This document shows, piece after piece, positions 42,043 through 50,504 of a stretch of DNA of 52,582 nucleotides. A program made the translations under genes and the position numbers. Under the pieces are notes generated by a model. It made no database searches and was not told the DNA's origin. It saw only the letters and a list, made by a program, of their open reading frames with translations. Positions within the stretch are counted from its first letter, which is position 1. The number at the start of each line of letters is the position of its first letter. Source of the stretch: Gammaproteobacteria bacterium (GTDB lineage: Bacteria; Pseudomonadota; Gammaproteobacteria; Steroidobacterales; Steroidobacteraceae); NCBI GenBank assembly GCA_947469285.1, contig CANIOW010000023.1, positions 1 to 52,582 of the forward strand. Direction: 5' to 3'.

Positions 42043-42048
42043 TATAGT
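42043..42048 (+). promoter_or_regulatory. Possible -10 element for surE
   Basis: TATAGT lies eight bases before the surE ATG, so a transcript from it would begin at or next to the start codon. No Shine-Dalgarno is visible and no good -35 was found. Could specify a leaderless surE message. Confidence 0.35.
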
Positions 42049-42056
42049 TTTCGCTT

Positions 42057-42830
42057 ATGCGTATCTTACTGTCGAACGACGACGGCTACCGGGCTCCCGG
42101 GCTCAAAGCCCTGGCGGATGCCCTCGAAGGGCTGGGGGAGCTGACCGTGGTCGCGCCCGAGGCCAACCGCAGCGGTGCGAGCAACTCGCTCACCCTGGAA
42201 ATGCCACTGCGCGTCTACGACGCGGAGCCCGGCTGGTATTTCGTCAATGGCACCCCGACCGACTGCGTGCTGCTGGCAAACTCGGGCCTGTTTGACGAGC
42301 CATTTGATCGTGTCGTCTCGGGCATCAATGACGGCGCTAATCTCGGTGACGATGTGCTCTATTCAGGAACGGTGGCGGCGGCGGTTGAGGGACGGTTTCT
42401 GGGGCTGCCTACCATGGCGATTTCGCTGGCGTTCCACTCCTCACACGGCGCTATTGAACCGCGGCCGCGAAATTTTGCGACTGCCGGCCGCGTGGCGCGT
42501 GAGCTGCTCGACCGGCAGGCCTTGCATCCGCTCCCACGCTCCACCATCCTCAACGTCAATGTGCCAGATGTCCCGTATGCACAGTTGCGCGGTTTTCAGG
42601 CCACCCGGCTGGGCTTTCGGCATCGCTCGGAAAATATCGTGCGTGCCACTGACGCACGTGGTCGTCCGATTTACTGGATCGGTCCGGCAGGCAAGGGCCA
42701 GGACGCAGGTCCGGGGACGGATTTTCACGCCGTAGAGCACGGCTATGTGTCGGTGACGCCATTGCAGATTGATCTGACCCGCCATGTGGCACTGGAAGGC
42801 CTAGGTGCCTGGTTGAATCAGGCGCCTTGA
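42057..42830 (+). CDS. surE: 5'/3'-nucleotidase SurE
   Basis: 257 residues (E. coli 253). Metal-dependent phosphatase for nucleoside monophosphates and short polyphosphate. The metal site Asp8, Asp9 (LLSNDDGY), Ser39 (NRSGASNS) and Asn91 ([19 protein letters not shown]) is complete. The ATG has no Shine-Dalgarno and follows TATAGT closely. It leads the surE-pcm-nlpD block linked to stationary-phase survival in relatives. Confidence 0.95.
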   Translation: MRILLSNDDGYRAPGLKALADALEGLGELTVVAPEANRSGASNSLTLEMPLRVYDAEPGWYFVNGTPTDCVLLANSGLFDEPFDRVVSGINDGANLGDDVLYSGTVAAAVEGRFLGLPTMAISLAFHSSHGAIEPRPRNFATAGRVARELLDRQALHPLPRSTILNVNVPDVPYAQLRGFQATRLGFRHRSENIVRATDARGRPIYWIGPAGKGQDAGPGTDFHAVEHGYVSVTPLQIDLTRHVALEGLGAWLNQAP

Positions 42831-42835
42831 GCGGC

Positions 42836-43510
42836 ATGACGCATCCCGCCGGGCCGCCACTGCGCGGCATTGGCATGACTTCAGCACGGACCCGCGAGCG
42901 CCTGCTACAGCGGCTGGTTGAACAGGGCATTCGCGACCCGGCGGTGCTGGATCGCTTGCGGCAGGTGCCGCGGCATTTGTTTGTCGATGAAGCGCTCGCC
43001 TCGCGCGCTTACGAAGACACGGCGCTGCCCATTGGGCATGCGCAGACCATCTCGCAGCCGTATGTCGTGGCGCGCATGACGGAGGCGCTACTGGCGGGTG
43101 GACAGCGTTTCAATGTGCTGGAAGTAGGCACGGGCTGCGGCTACCAGACAGCAGTGCTGGCCGGCCTGGTCGGGCGGGTGTGTACTGTCGAGCGCATTGC
43201 GCCGCTGCAGTTGCAGGCGCGGCAACGCTTGCAGGCGCTGGGCCTGACCAACATTAAATTTCGGCATGGCGATGGTTTCGAAGGGTTCAAGTTGCATGCC
43301 CCCTATGACGGTATTCTCGTGGCGGCTGCACCCGAGAGCGTGCCGCAGGCGCTGCTGAAACAACTGAGCCCCAAGGGCGGTCGACTGATTGTGCCGGTCG
43401 GGCCTGAGGGCCGCCAGGAGCTGCTGTGCATCGTGCGCCGCGAAGAGCTCTATATGCGTGAAAAACTCGGCCTGGTGAGCTTTGTGCCGCTGCTGCCGGG
43501 GCTTGCCTGA
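42836..43510 (+). CDS. pcm: Protein-L-isoaspartate O-methyltransferase
   Basis: 224 residues (E. coli 208). It methylates isoaspartyl residues in aged proteins so that they can return to Asp. The SAM-binding motif is [31 protein letters not shown] and the FRHGDGFEG stretch are typical. I chose ATG 42836; an upstream TTG at 42827 overlaps the surE stop (TTGA) and would add three residues, and ATG 42875 is also possible. It follows surE as in E. coli. Confidence 0.94.
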   Translation: MTHPAGPPLRGIGMTSARTRERLLQRLVEQGIRDPAVLDRLRQVPRHLFVDEALASRAYEDTALPIGHAQTISQPYVVARMTEALLAGGQRFNVLEVGTGCGYQTAVLAGLVGRVCTVERIAPLQLQARQRLQALGLTNIKFRHGDGFEGFKLHAPYDGILVAAAPESVPQALLKQLSPKGGRLIVPVGPEGRQELLCIVRREELYMREKLGLVSFVPLLPGLA

Positions 43511-43515
43511 TCCGA

Positions 43516-44190
43516 ATGCGCTGTCTGGTCGCCGGCCTGCTGTGCCTGTCTTTGGTCGGTTGCGCTAGTGCGCCTCAACGCCCACCGGCCTACTACGTGG
43601 TGCAGTCGGGCGATACCCTCTACGCGATTGCCTGGCGGTACGGATTGGAGTGGCACGAACTCGCCCGGTGGAATGGCCTTGGCGAGGCAGCCCGACTCGA
43701 GGTTGGACAACGTCTGGTGCTGCGCGCCCATGGACGTCAGCCGCAGGCGCGGCGCACGGCGGCCTCGCGTGCGGTGGAAGCGGTGGTCCCACCGGCGGTG
43801 GCTGGACCGCCACCTTTTTTTATCTGGCCGGTCCCGGGACGCGTCCTGGGCGAACAGGGCCAACCCTCGGGCGGCTTTGGTTTACGCCTTGAGGTGTCGC
43901 CAGGCGAGGTGGTGCGCGCGGCTGCTGATGGGCGCGTGGCTTATGTGGGTGCGGGTTTGCGCGCCTACGGACAGCTGGTGATCATCAAACACCCAGCGGG
44001 GTGGTTGTCTGCTTATGGTTATAACCGAGTGCCACGGGTGAAGGAAGGCGACTTGGTGCAACACGGACAAGTGGTCGCAGAGGCGGGTGAAGGTCCGTTG
44101 CCTGATGGGGGTATGGCACCGCAGCTTTACTTTGAGATTCGCCGGTTGGGTCGCGCGGTGGACCCGCGCCCGTTGTTACCGGCACGCTGA
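43516..44190 (+). CDS. nlpD: NlpD-like LysM/M23 lipoprotein (degenerate peptidase)
   Basis: 224 residues, shorter than E. coli NlpD (379). Lipobox LVGC puts the lipidated Cys at residue 16. LysM peptidoglycan-binding domain at about 27-70 (YVVQSGDTLYAIAWRYGL), a Pro/Ala linker, then an M23/LytM fold at about 120-220. The zinc ligands of active M23 enzymes are absent: the first motif reads GGFGLRLEV, the usual HxH is LYFEI, and the loop reads LSAYGYN. This matches non-catalytic amidase activators such as NlpD and EnvC. It follows pcm as expected; rpoS does not follow it. Confidence 0.88.
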   Translation: MRCLVAGLLCLSLVGCASAPQRPPAYYVVQSGDTLYAIAWRYGLEWHELARWNGLGEAARLEVGQRLVLRAHGRQPQARRTAASRAVEAVVPPAVAGPPPFFIWPVPGRVLGEQGQPSGGFGLRLEVSPGEVVRAAADGRVAYVGAGLRAYGQLVIIKHPAGWLSAYGYNRVPRVKEGDLVQHGQVVAEAGEGPLPDGGMAPQLYFEIRRLGRAVDPRPLLPAR

Positions 44191-44251
44191 AGTGGAGGGC
44201 ACCGAGCGTTGCTGTGCGGTGGGCGGGCCCAGATTCAGCTGAGGCCGGGCT

Positions 44252-44779
44252 TCACCACGTTAAATCATCCGGCACGACAAAATCCTTGTAGGGATCTTCG
44301 TCCGTCACCACGGCGTCGGCTTCCGGCAGGCGAATGATGACGCTCGCATCACGCTCACGCAGGCGGTCTGCGTTGGCGGCGGGCACCAGGTCGTAACGCC
44401 CGGCAAAGCTGATGATGAGCAGCTGGCCGCTGAGGATTTGCGCGCGTCGCGCGGCGTCTACGGGGACCCGAGCAATACGCTGACCGTTCATAAAGCTGAA
44501 GTATTCGTCCGTGGTCAACGGTGGCAAGCGGTGTTGGTCAATCAGCTGACGTAACTGCGCGGCCCGGGCTCGTGCTGCGGCCTTCGCCTGTTCCTTGCGG
44601 TTCAGTTCCTGGTCACGCAGTAGCTTGGCGGCCTGCGCCCGCTGCGCAGCGGTTGCCGCTGGCGCTGGCGGCGGCGCCTGGTGTCGCGAAGGCTTGGGTT
44701 TGTGGGCCTGGGCTTTGGTGGCCTGTTGCTTGGAGGCAAGGCCCAGCTTCAGCATCTGGTCGCGTAGCGATTCGCTCAT
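44252..44779 (-). CDS. DUF2058 family protein (YaiL-like)
   Basis: 175 residues. The start SESLRDQMLKLGLASKQQ and the end (FSFMNGQRIARVPVD, then YDLVPAANADRLRERD, VDEDPYKDFVVPDDLTW-like) are those of the DUF2058 family, which is described as nucleoid/polynucleotide-associated but has no settled function. The middle is a Lys/Ala/Arg/Gln-rich helix (about 18-90), likely basic and nucleic-acid binding. Its ATG shares one base with the stop of the upstream fusion gene. Confidence 0.83.
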   Translation of the reverse strand: MSESLRDQMLKLGLASKQQATKAQAHKPKPSRHQAPPPAPAATAAQRAQAAKLLRDQELNRKEQAKAAARARAAQLRQLIDQHRLPPLTTDEYFSFMNGQRIARVPVDAARRAQILSGQLLIISFAGRYDLVPAANADRLRERDASVIIRLPEADAVVTDEDPYKDFVVPDDLTW

Positions 44780-46173
44780 CAGTGGGTCTCAGCAGGGCAG
44801 TGGGCCGGTTGGCGCCCTGAATTATCACACGGCCGGCGGGTCAGGCTCGCAGGGCCTGCGGGCGTGACAGTCTCTAACGCAGATTGAAGCAGTCGTGCCG
44901 GCGTGCCGGCAGCGAGTTCCCGGTCCAGCCACTCATCCACTACCGCCTGCAGCGCTGGGTTCTGTGGCAGCAGCACCGCTTTGTCCGCCGGCGCATACAG
45001 CTCGGGAGTTGCACGGCAGAGGGTGGGATGCCGGCGGGTTTGCAGGGTCACTTCGATATCGTCGGTCACCATCAGGTCGGCATTGCCCGCCACTAGCTGC
45101 GCGAAAACCCCGACGTTATCGGCGTGCACCGTGAGCCGGGCGTGTTTGAAATGCTGGCGAGCAAAGCGTTCGTTGGTGCCGCCTGGGTTGACGATGAGGC
45201 GTACGTTGGGTTGATCGGCTGCGGCGAGAGTCGCATAGCGGTCCCCATCCTGGCAGCGTGCGATGAAGGTTTTTCCGCCGTGATAGTAAGGGTGCGAAAA
45301 AGCGGCCAGGGCCGTCCGTTCAGCAGTCACCGACACACCGCCCAGCGCGAGATCGAAACGCCCAGCCAGTAGGTCGGGCAGCAAGGTGGCCCAGCGGGTG
45401 CGAATAAAAACGACCGGCACTCCCAAGGCAGCCCCCAAGCTTTGCGCCAGCTCGACATCGGTGCCGGTGAGAGTCTGGGCGGTGGCTGCTTGGAAGCTAA
45501 ACGGGGCATAGTCACCAGTCAGGCCGACACGTAACACTTGGCGTGCCTGGATCCGTGCCAACGGGTCCATGGCGGCAGGCCGCAGCGCAGCGAGCGCTTG
45601 CCATAGGGTGTGACGGTCGGCGTCAGACAGCGCGGCCAATACTGGATAGTGACTGGCGCTGGCAGCGAAGGAGGCGTTGAGCGCTGCGGCGTCCTGCAGG
45701 TCGGGTAACCCGCCGGCGAGCGCCGTCAGCTGGCGTTCCATGAGTGCATCGAGCTGCGGGCGAATGTCAGTGCTCAGGTCGGGAATGAGCAGCGTGGTCG
45801 GGAATCCGTGTTCGCGCCATTGGGCGTGCAGCTGTTGCTGTGCTTCGCGTGCCAAACGCATTTGGATGGCGAACAGGGTCTGGCTGGCCGCAGGCGCCAA
45901 GCCACGGCGCTCGGCCTCTCGCCCGACGCCTTGCAACACCACCTGCTCGCGTGCGGCGTCCAGCACGGGCGCACCGCTGCGCCACTTCGCTGCGGCCACT
46001 CCCGGCATTAGCGCCAACCGCGCCTCCATCGTGGCCAGCACCTGCTGGCGCTGCGTCTCAGGGTCCTGAAACTGGGCAGCGAAGGCCGGTAACGGGGCCA
46101 GGACCAGCGAGGTGCAGAGCAGCGCCGCCTGCCATGGACGCCACCACATGGGTTGCCAGGAGGGCGATTTCAC
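44779..46173 (-). CDS. Secreted chorismate mutase-cyclohexadienyl dehydratase fusion
   Basis: 464 residues. A signal peptide ends near AFA (residue 32). Residues about 43-200 are a gamma-class (periplasmic) AroQ chorismate mutase: LATMEARLALMPGVAAAKW, then PVLDAAREQVVL and the FAIQMRLAREAQQQL helix. Residues about 211-432 match PheC-type cyclohexadienyl dehydratase, a solute-binding-protein fold: LRVGLTGDYAPFSF, FIRTRWATLLPDLLAGRFD, VNPGGTNERFAR, and MVTDDIEVTLQ. The product would turn chorismate into prephenate and then phenylpyruvate in the periplasm. In Pseudomonas aeruginosa these are two separate proteins. GTG start overlapping the Mth938-like stop (GTGA); ATG 46149 is an alternative with an equally good signal peptide. 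Confidence 0.88.
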   Translation of the reverse strand: MKSPSWQPMWWRPWQAALLCTSLVLAPLPAFAAQFQDPETQRQQVLATMEARLALMPGVAAAKWRSGAPVLDAAREQVVLQGVGREAERRGLAPAASQTLFAIQMRLAREAQQQLHAQWREHGFPTTLLIPDLSTDIRPQLDALMERQLTALAGGLPDLQDAAALNASFAASASHYPVLAALSDADRHTLWQALAALRPAAMDPLARIQARQVLRVGLTGDYAPFSFQAATAQTLTGTDVELAQSLGAALGVPVVFIRTRWATLLPDLLAGRFDLALGGVSVTAERTALAAFSHPYYHGGKTFIARCQDGDRYATLAAADQPNVRLIVNPGGTNERFARQHFKHARLTVHADNVGVFAQLVAGNADLMVTDDIEVTLQTRRHPTLCRATPELYAPADKAVLLPQNPALQAVVDEWLDRELAAGTPARLLQSALETVTPAGPASLTRRPCDNSGRQPAHCPAETH

Positions 46174-46544
46174 GGGGGTAAGACCAGCGCCAGCACCACC
46201 GGGCGTGACTCGCTGACCAGCACATTGTAGGTGCGGCAGGCGGCGCGCGCGTCCATCACCTCAAAGCCGATCCGTCTGGCCAGCAGGGCGGCCATCAGGG
46301 CAGCGGGCGGAAATTGCTGACGTTCACCCGTGCCTAGCAGTAGGATTTCGGGTTGCCAGACGAGGAGTGGGGCAAAGTGCTCGAGGTTGAGCGCTTCCAC
46401 GGGGGCGGCTGGCCATGGATGGAGTAACTGATCAGCCGAGAGTGCTAGGGGGCCGCGGAACTGCCGTGGACCGATCTGGACCTCGCCTGGCGCATAGCCG
46501 GTGACCATGTTCAGGGTCGGGCGGATTTCTTGGATGAATTTCAT
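46170..46544 (-). CDS. Mth938-like domain protein (NDUFAF3 family)
   Basis: 124 residues from the ATG at 46544 (MKFIQEIRPTLNMVTGY); an in-frame ATG at 46556 would add four residues. The Mth938/DUF498 core is readable: EVQIGPRQFRGPLALS, then LLVWQPEILLLGTGERQQFPP and the end VMDARAACRTYNVLVSESRPVV. Small alpha/beta proteins of this family are widespread; the mitochondrial relative helps complex I assembly, while the bacterial role is unknown. First gene of the three-gene minus-strand unit, starting 17 bases from the divergent rpfE-like gene. Confidence 0.82.
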   Translation of the reverse strand: MKFIQEIRPTLNMVTGYAPGEVQIGPRQFRGPLALSADQLLHPWPAAPVEALNLEHFAPLLVWQPEILLLGTGERQQFPPAALMAALLARRIGFEVMDARAACRTYNVLVSESRPVVLALVLPP

Positions 46545-46561
46545 GGACGTAAACATACCGC

Positions 46562-47503
46562 ATGTGGCATTTCCTGATCACTGACCTTGCAGCGCCGGCG
46601 TCTGCGCTCCGTGCTGAGACCCTGCCGCGTCTGCCGCTGCTGGAGGCCCGCTTGGCCCGTGGGCGACGTCTGCCGGCCCGCACACCGACCTGGCGTCATC
46701 GTTTACTGGCTCTGGCCGGGCAACCTGCCGCCACGGAATGCGACATTCCCGTGGGCGCCCATCTGGCCGCCGCCGCCGGGCTGGTGGGTCCCACGGATGC
46801 GGCCAGCTGGGCGGTGGCCACGCCTGTGCGGCTGGTGGCGGGGCTGGACCATGTGCAACTGGGGGCCGTGCAGCCATCCCTGCCAGCGGCGTGGGTCGAG
46901 GCTTATAACGCAGCATTGGCGGGTGCTACGGTGGGCGTGGCGGAAGGCGGGCAGCTGCACGCGAGTGCTGCGGCCTGCCTGTGGTCCTTTGCGGAACCAT
47001 TGCTCGTGAAGACCTATGACCCGGTGCCCTTGGTCGGTCATGACATTGGGCCCTGTCTCCCTGTTGGGCCGGATGCGGCGCGTCTGCAGCGCTGGATGAC
47101 CGAAGCGCAGATGTGGTTGCATGGGTTCGACGCTGCCACCGAACGCACCAATGGTCTATGGCCGTGGGGCGTTGGGGGAACGGTGGCTGCCAGCGCGCTG
47201 CCCGTGTTGCCATGGCGAGTGGCGGGCGCGGATGTCTGGATCAACGCCTTGCCGGTGGCAGCGGGAGCACCACCAGCGCGGATTACCTTATGGCAACTGG
47301 CGGAATACGCAGGCGCGGCCGGTGCCTTTGCGGTGGCGGATGCCGCGTGGCTAAGCCAACTGGAAGCAACTCTGGTCGAGCACGGGCGCGCCACCGTGTG
47401 GCTGGCTGGCGCAGCGCATGAACTGGCACTGACGGACCGTTGGCGGGTCTGGCGTCGCTGGCGGTCGGTGACGCCGTGGTGGGCGAGTGGAGCGACGCTG
47501 TGA
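46562..47503 (+). CDS. rpfE: RpfE-type protein (COG4255 family)
   Basis: 313 residues. It resembles the RpfE family found beside recJ in Xanthomonas, where mutation alters extracellular enzyme and exopolysaccharide output; some databases relate the family to cofactor-independent phosphoglycerate mutase. The recognisable centre is MTEAQMWLHGFDAATERTNG followed by LWPWGVGG (near 200-207). No signal peptide, no membrane segment, and I see no enzymatic motif I can defend. Its stop overlaps the recJ GTG. The rpf quorum-sensing genes (rpfB, F, C, G) are not in the window. Confidence 0.65.
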   Translation: MWHFLITDLAAPASALRAETLPRLPLLEARLARGRRLPARTPTWRHRLLALAGQPAATECDIPVGAHLAAAAGLVGPTDAASWAVATPVRLVAGLDHVQLGAVQPSLPAAWVEAYNAALAGATVGVAEGGQLHASAAACLWSFAEPLLVKTYDPVPLVGHDIGPCLPVGPDAARLQRWMTEAQMWLHGFDAATERTNGLWPWGVGGTVAASALPVLPWRVAGADVWINALPVAAGAPPARITLWQLAEYAGAAGAFAVADAAWLSQLEATLVEHGRATVWLAGAAHELALTDRWRVWRRWRSVTPWWASGATL

Positions 47504-49335
47504 AGTCGCTCGCACAAGTGCTGGTTGGGTTGCACGAGGTGATGCCTGATGGGGCTACCGCAACTACGGCCGTGCCAGACGCCGGTCCTCCCGCGGGGAA
47601 CCGTGGTCGCCGTATTGAGCGGCGTGTAGTACCCGGTGACAGCGATGGGGTGGCGCCGGAAGCGTTGGCTGGCCTGTCACCCTTGCTGCAACGGCTTTAC
47701 ACCAGCCGCGGTGTTCGTGCAGCGGCTGAACTGACATTGGGTCTTGAGGGCTTACTCCCCGTCAGTTCGCTAGACAATGTGGAGGCCGCGGCCGAGCTGC
47801 TGGCGCGACATCACGGCGCGCGCAGCCGCGTGCTGGTGGTGGGTGACTTTGACGCAGACGGTGCCACTTCCTCCGCCCTGATGGTGCGCTGCTTGCGTCA
47901 GTTCGGCTTCGCTGAAGCTGGGTTTCTGGTGCCAGACCGGTTTCGCTTCGGCTACGGCCTAACGCCTGAAATTGTCGAGGTGGCGGCAACACGCCAGCCG
48001 CAGCTGTTGATCACCGTGGACAATGGAGTCTCCAGCCTTGAAGGAGTCGCCAGAGCACGCAGCCTGGGCATGGATGTGCTCGTGACTGACCACCATCTGC
48101 CTGGGCCGGTGTTGCCGGACGCCAGCGTGATGGTCAATCCCAACCTGCACGGCATGGCTTTCGCGAGCCGAGCACTGGCTGGCGTGGGCGTGGCATTTTA
48201 CGTGATGGTCGCCACGGCGAAACGTCTCGGTCAGCCGCTACGGCTGGTGGCCGAGACGCTCGATTTGGTGGCGCTCGGCACGGTGGCGGACGTGGTGCCC
48301 CTGGACCGTAATAACCGGATTCTGGTACAGCAAGGTTTGCAGCGTATTCGCGCGGGTCGCTGCACGGCCGGTATCCGCGCGCTGTTTGAGGTGGCCGGGA
48401 AACCACTCGATCGGGTCACGGCGAGTGATCTGGGTTTTCAGATCGGCCCGCGGCTGAATGCGGCCGGGCGCATGGACGATATGAGCATCGGCATTGAATG
48501 TTTGTTAACGGATGACCCGGTGACTGCGCGGGCGCTCGCGCAGCAGCTCGATCGGCTCAATCAGGAGCGCCGCGAAGTGGAGGCTGGAATGCAGGAGCAG
48601 GCGCTCGGCATTGTCCGCGAACTACGCGCTACCGCCTCACGCGGCCTGCCAGCGGGATTGTGCTTGCACGACCCCGAATGGCATCCCGGTGTTGTGGGTC
48701 TGGTGGCGTCGCGGGTGAAGGACCGCGTGCATCGCCCGGTCATCGCCTTCGCCACCGACGCCGATGGACGTTGGCGGGGCTCGGCGCGTTCAGTGCCCGG
48801 CGTGCATGTGCGCGACATGCTCGAGGCCGTCAGTACCCGCCAGCCAGGACTGATTGAGCGTTTTGGTGGGCATGCGATGGCGGCCGGGCTGACCTTGCAT
48901 GGCGGCGCTGAGACCCGGTTTGCGCTGGCCTTCGCCGCCGTCTGCGCCGAGTTCCTGCCGCCTGCCCACTTGCGCGGCGTGCTGGTGACCGACGGTGAGC
49001 TCGAGCCACGCCAACTTTCGCTGGAAACGGCGCAAGTACTGCGCGCCGCTGGGCCGTGGGGCGCGGCGTTTCCGGAACCTACTTTCGATGGCGAATTCAC
49101 GGTGGTTGAGGTGCGTATTTTGGGCGGCCGGCACCTGAAGTTGCAGGTGCGTTCGCACCCCAAGGCCAAGCCGGTGGAGGCGATGGTCTTTAGCTTTCTG
49201 GCAGACGACACACGACAGGTGCCGGGCGAGGGGCAGCGCGTGCATTTGGTCTATCGTCTGGATGTGAACCACTATCTCGGTACTGAGCGGCCGCAACTGT
49301 TGGTCGAGCATCTCGAGGTGCTGACTGGATGCTAG
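47500..49335 (+). CDS. recJ: Single-stranded-DNA-specific exonuclease RecJ
   Basis: 611 residues (E. coli 577). 5'-3' ssDNA exonuclease of RecF-pathway recombination, base-excision and mismatch repair. DHH phosphoesterase motifs are present: [13 protein letters not shown] (about 115-127), TDHHLPG (about 196-202), NAAGRMDD, and the DHHA1 part with [11 protein letters not shown], followed by a C-terminal OB-like domain. The chosen start is GTG 47500, overlapping the rpfE-like stop, with TGGAG seven bases upstream. Confidence 0.95.
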   Translation: MKSLAQVLVGLHEVMPDGATATTAVPDAGPPAGNRGRRIERRVVPGDSDGVAPEALAGLSPLLQRLYTSRGVRAAAELTLGLEGLLPVSSLDNVEAAAELLARHHGARSRVLVVGDFDADGATSSALMVRCLRQFGFAEAGFLVPDRFRFGYGLTPEIVEVAATRQPQLLITVDNGVSSLEGVARARSLGMDVLVTDHHLPGPVLPDASVMVNPNLHGMAFASRALAGVGVAFYVMVATAKRLGQPLRLVAETLDLVALGTVADVVPLDRNNRILVQQGLQRIRAGRCTAGIRALFEVAGKPLDRVTASDLGFQIGPRLNAAGRMDDMSIGIECLLTDDPVTARALAQQLDRLNQERREVEAGMQEQALGIVRELRATASRGLPAGLCLHDPEWHPGVVGLVASRVKDRVHRPVIAFATDADGRWRGSARSVPGVHVRDMLEAVSTRQPGLIERFGGHAMAAGLTLHGGAETRFALAFAAVCAEFLPPAHLRGVLVTDGELEPRQLSLETAQVLRAAGPWGAAFPEPTFDGEFTVVEVRILGGRHLKLQVRSHPKAKPVEAMVFSFLADDTRQVPGEGQRVHLVYRLDVNHYLGTERPQLLVEHLEVLTGC

Positions 49336-49344
49336 AATGGGCGG

Positions 49345-50440
49345 ATGGAAATCAACCCGCTACGCCGCCAACTGGAAGACCTTAGCGAGCGCCTCTTGGC
49401 GCTGCGGAGGTATCTTTGACTACGATCGCAAGTTCGAGCGTTTCGTCGAGGTCAGCCGCGAGCTAGAAGACCCGAAAGTCTGGGAGACGCCGGAACGCGC
49501 TCAGGAGCTGGGGCGTGAGCGCGCCAAACTTGAAACGGTCTGCACCAGGATCGATAACGCCGACGCCAGCATTCGCAGTTCGCTCGAACTGCTTGAAATG
49601 GCTGAAGGTGAAGCGGACCTGGAAGCCGTGCTCGAGGTCGCTAGAGATACGGGTCGCGTGGAGTCGGTGATCAAAACGCTGGAATTCCAGCGGATGTTTC
49701 CCGGCGAGATGGATTCGCACAACGCCTTTATGGATATCCAGGCTGGTGCCGGGGGTACCGAAGCCCAAGACTGGGCGAATATGCTCCTGCGCATGTACCT
49801 GAAATGGGCGGACCAGCGCGGCTTTAAGAGCGAGATCATGGACCAGTCCGACGGCGAAGTGGCGGGCATCAAGGGCGCCACCATCCGTTTCGAAGGCGAT
49901 TATGCCTATGGCTGGCTGCGCACCGAGATTGGCGTGCACCGGTTGGTGCGCAAAAGCCCATTCGACAGTGGTGGACGCCGACATACCAGCTTTGCCTCGG
50001 TGTTCATCTCGCCGGAAATTGACGATGACATCAACATCGACATCAACCCGGCAGATCTGGAAACAGACACTTTTCGCTCCAGTGGTGCCGGTGGCCAGCA
50101 TGTCAATAAGACCGAGTCAGCGGTGCGTATCCGCCATGTGCCGAGCGGCATCGTGGTCGCTTGTCAGAACGAACGCAGCCAGCATAAGAATCGCGCCACG
50201 GCGATGAAGATGCTCAAGGCCAAGATGTATGAGCTTGAAGTGAACAAGCGCAATGCTGCCGCTCAGGTGCTTGAAGACAGCAAGACTGACGTGGGTTGGG
50301 GGCATCAAATCCGCAGTTATGTGTTGGATCAGTCGCGCATCAAGGATTTGCGTACCGGGGTTGAAATTGGTAACACCACCGCGGTGCTCGACGGCATGCT
50401 TGACCCGTTCATTGAAGCCAGTCTCAAACACGGCCTGTAA
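49345..50440 (+). CDS. prfB: Peptide chain release factor 2, with programmed +1 frameshift
   Basis: 364 residues after frameshifting (E. coli 365). The first 24 codons ([20 protein letters not shown], then RRYL) run from ATG 49345 to an in-frame TGA at 49417-49419; translation continues in the +1 frame from GAC 49418 ([12 protein letters not shown]). RF2 recognises UGA and UAA stops through SPF (204-206) and releases peptide through GGQ (249-251); both are intact. Because RF2 itself decodes the internal UGA, low RF2 promotes frameshifting: an autoregulatory loop. It follows recJ and precedes lysS, as in E. coli. Confidence 0.96.
49404..49420 (+). other. prfB +1 programmed frameshift site
   Basis: GCGGAGG-TAT-CTT-TGA-C: an internal Shine-Dalgarno-like GGAGG three bases before the slippery CTT, then the poor stop context TGAC. 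This is essentially the E. coli signal. Slippage of peptidyl-tRNA from CUU to UUU moves the ribosome into the RF2 frame. Confidence 0.95.
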
Positions 50441-50504
50441 TTCTTAATAACCGCCTGTCGACAGTCTGTGGTCAGCCGACAGCGGGCCATACGAAGGATC
50501 CACG

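Noticed and set aside
44195-44250. Bidirectional terminator between nlpD and the DUF2058 gene
   Set aside because: Only short imperfect GGTG/CACC and GGCC pairings were found, with no T-tract on either strand.
49337-49419. prfB apparently broken by an in-frame TGA
   Set aside because: The sequence around the TGA is the canonical RF2 frameshift signal and the +1 frame continues exactly as RF2, so it is not a pseudogene.
50451-50486. Hairpin and CTGTCGACAG palindrome between prfB and lysS
   Set aside because: The larger stem needs a bulge and there is no T-run; too weak to call an attenuator.
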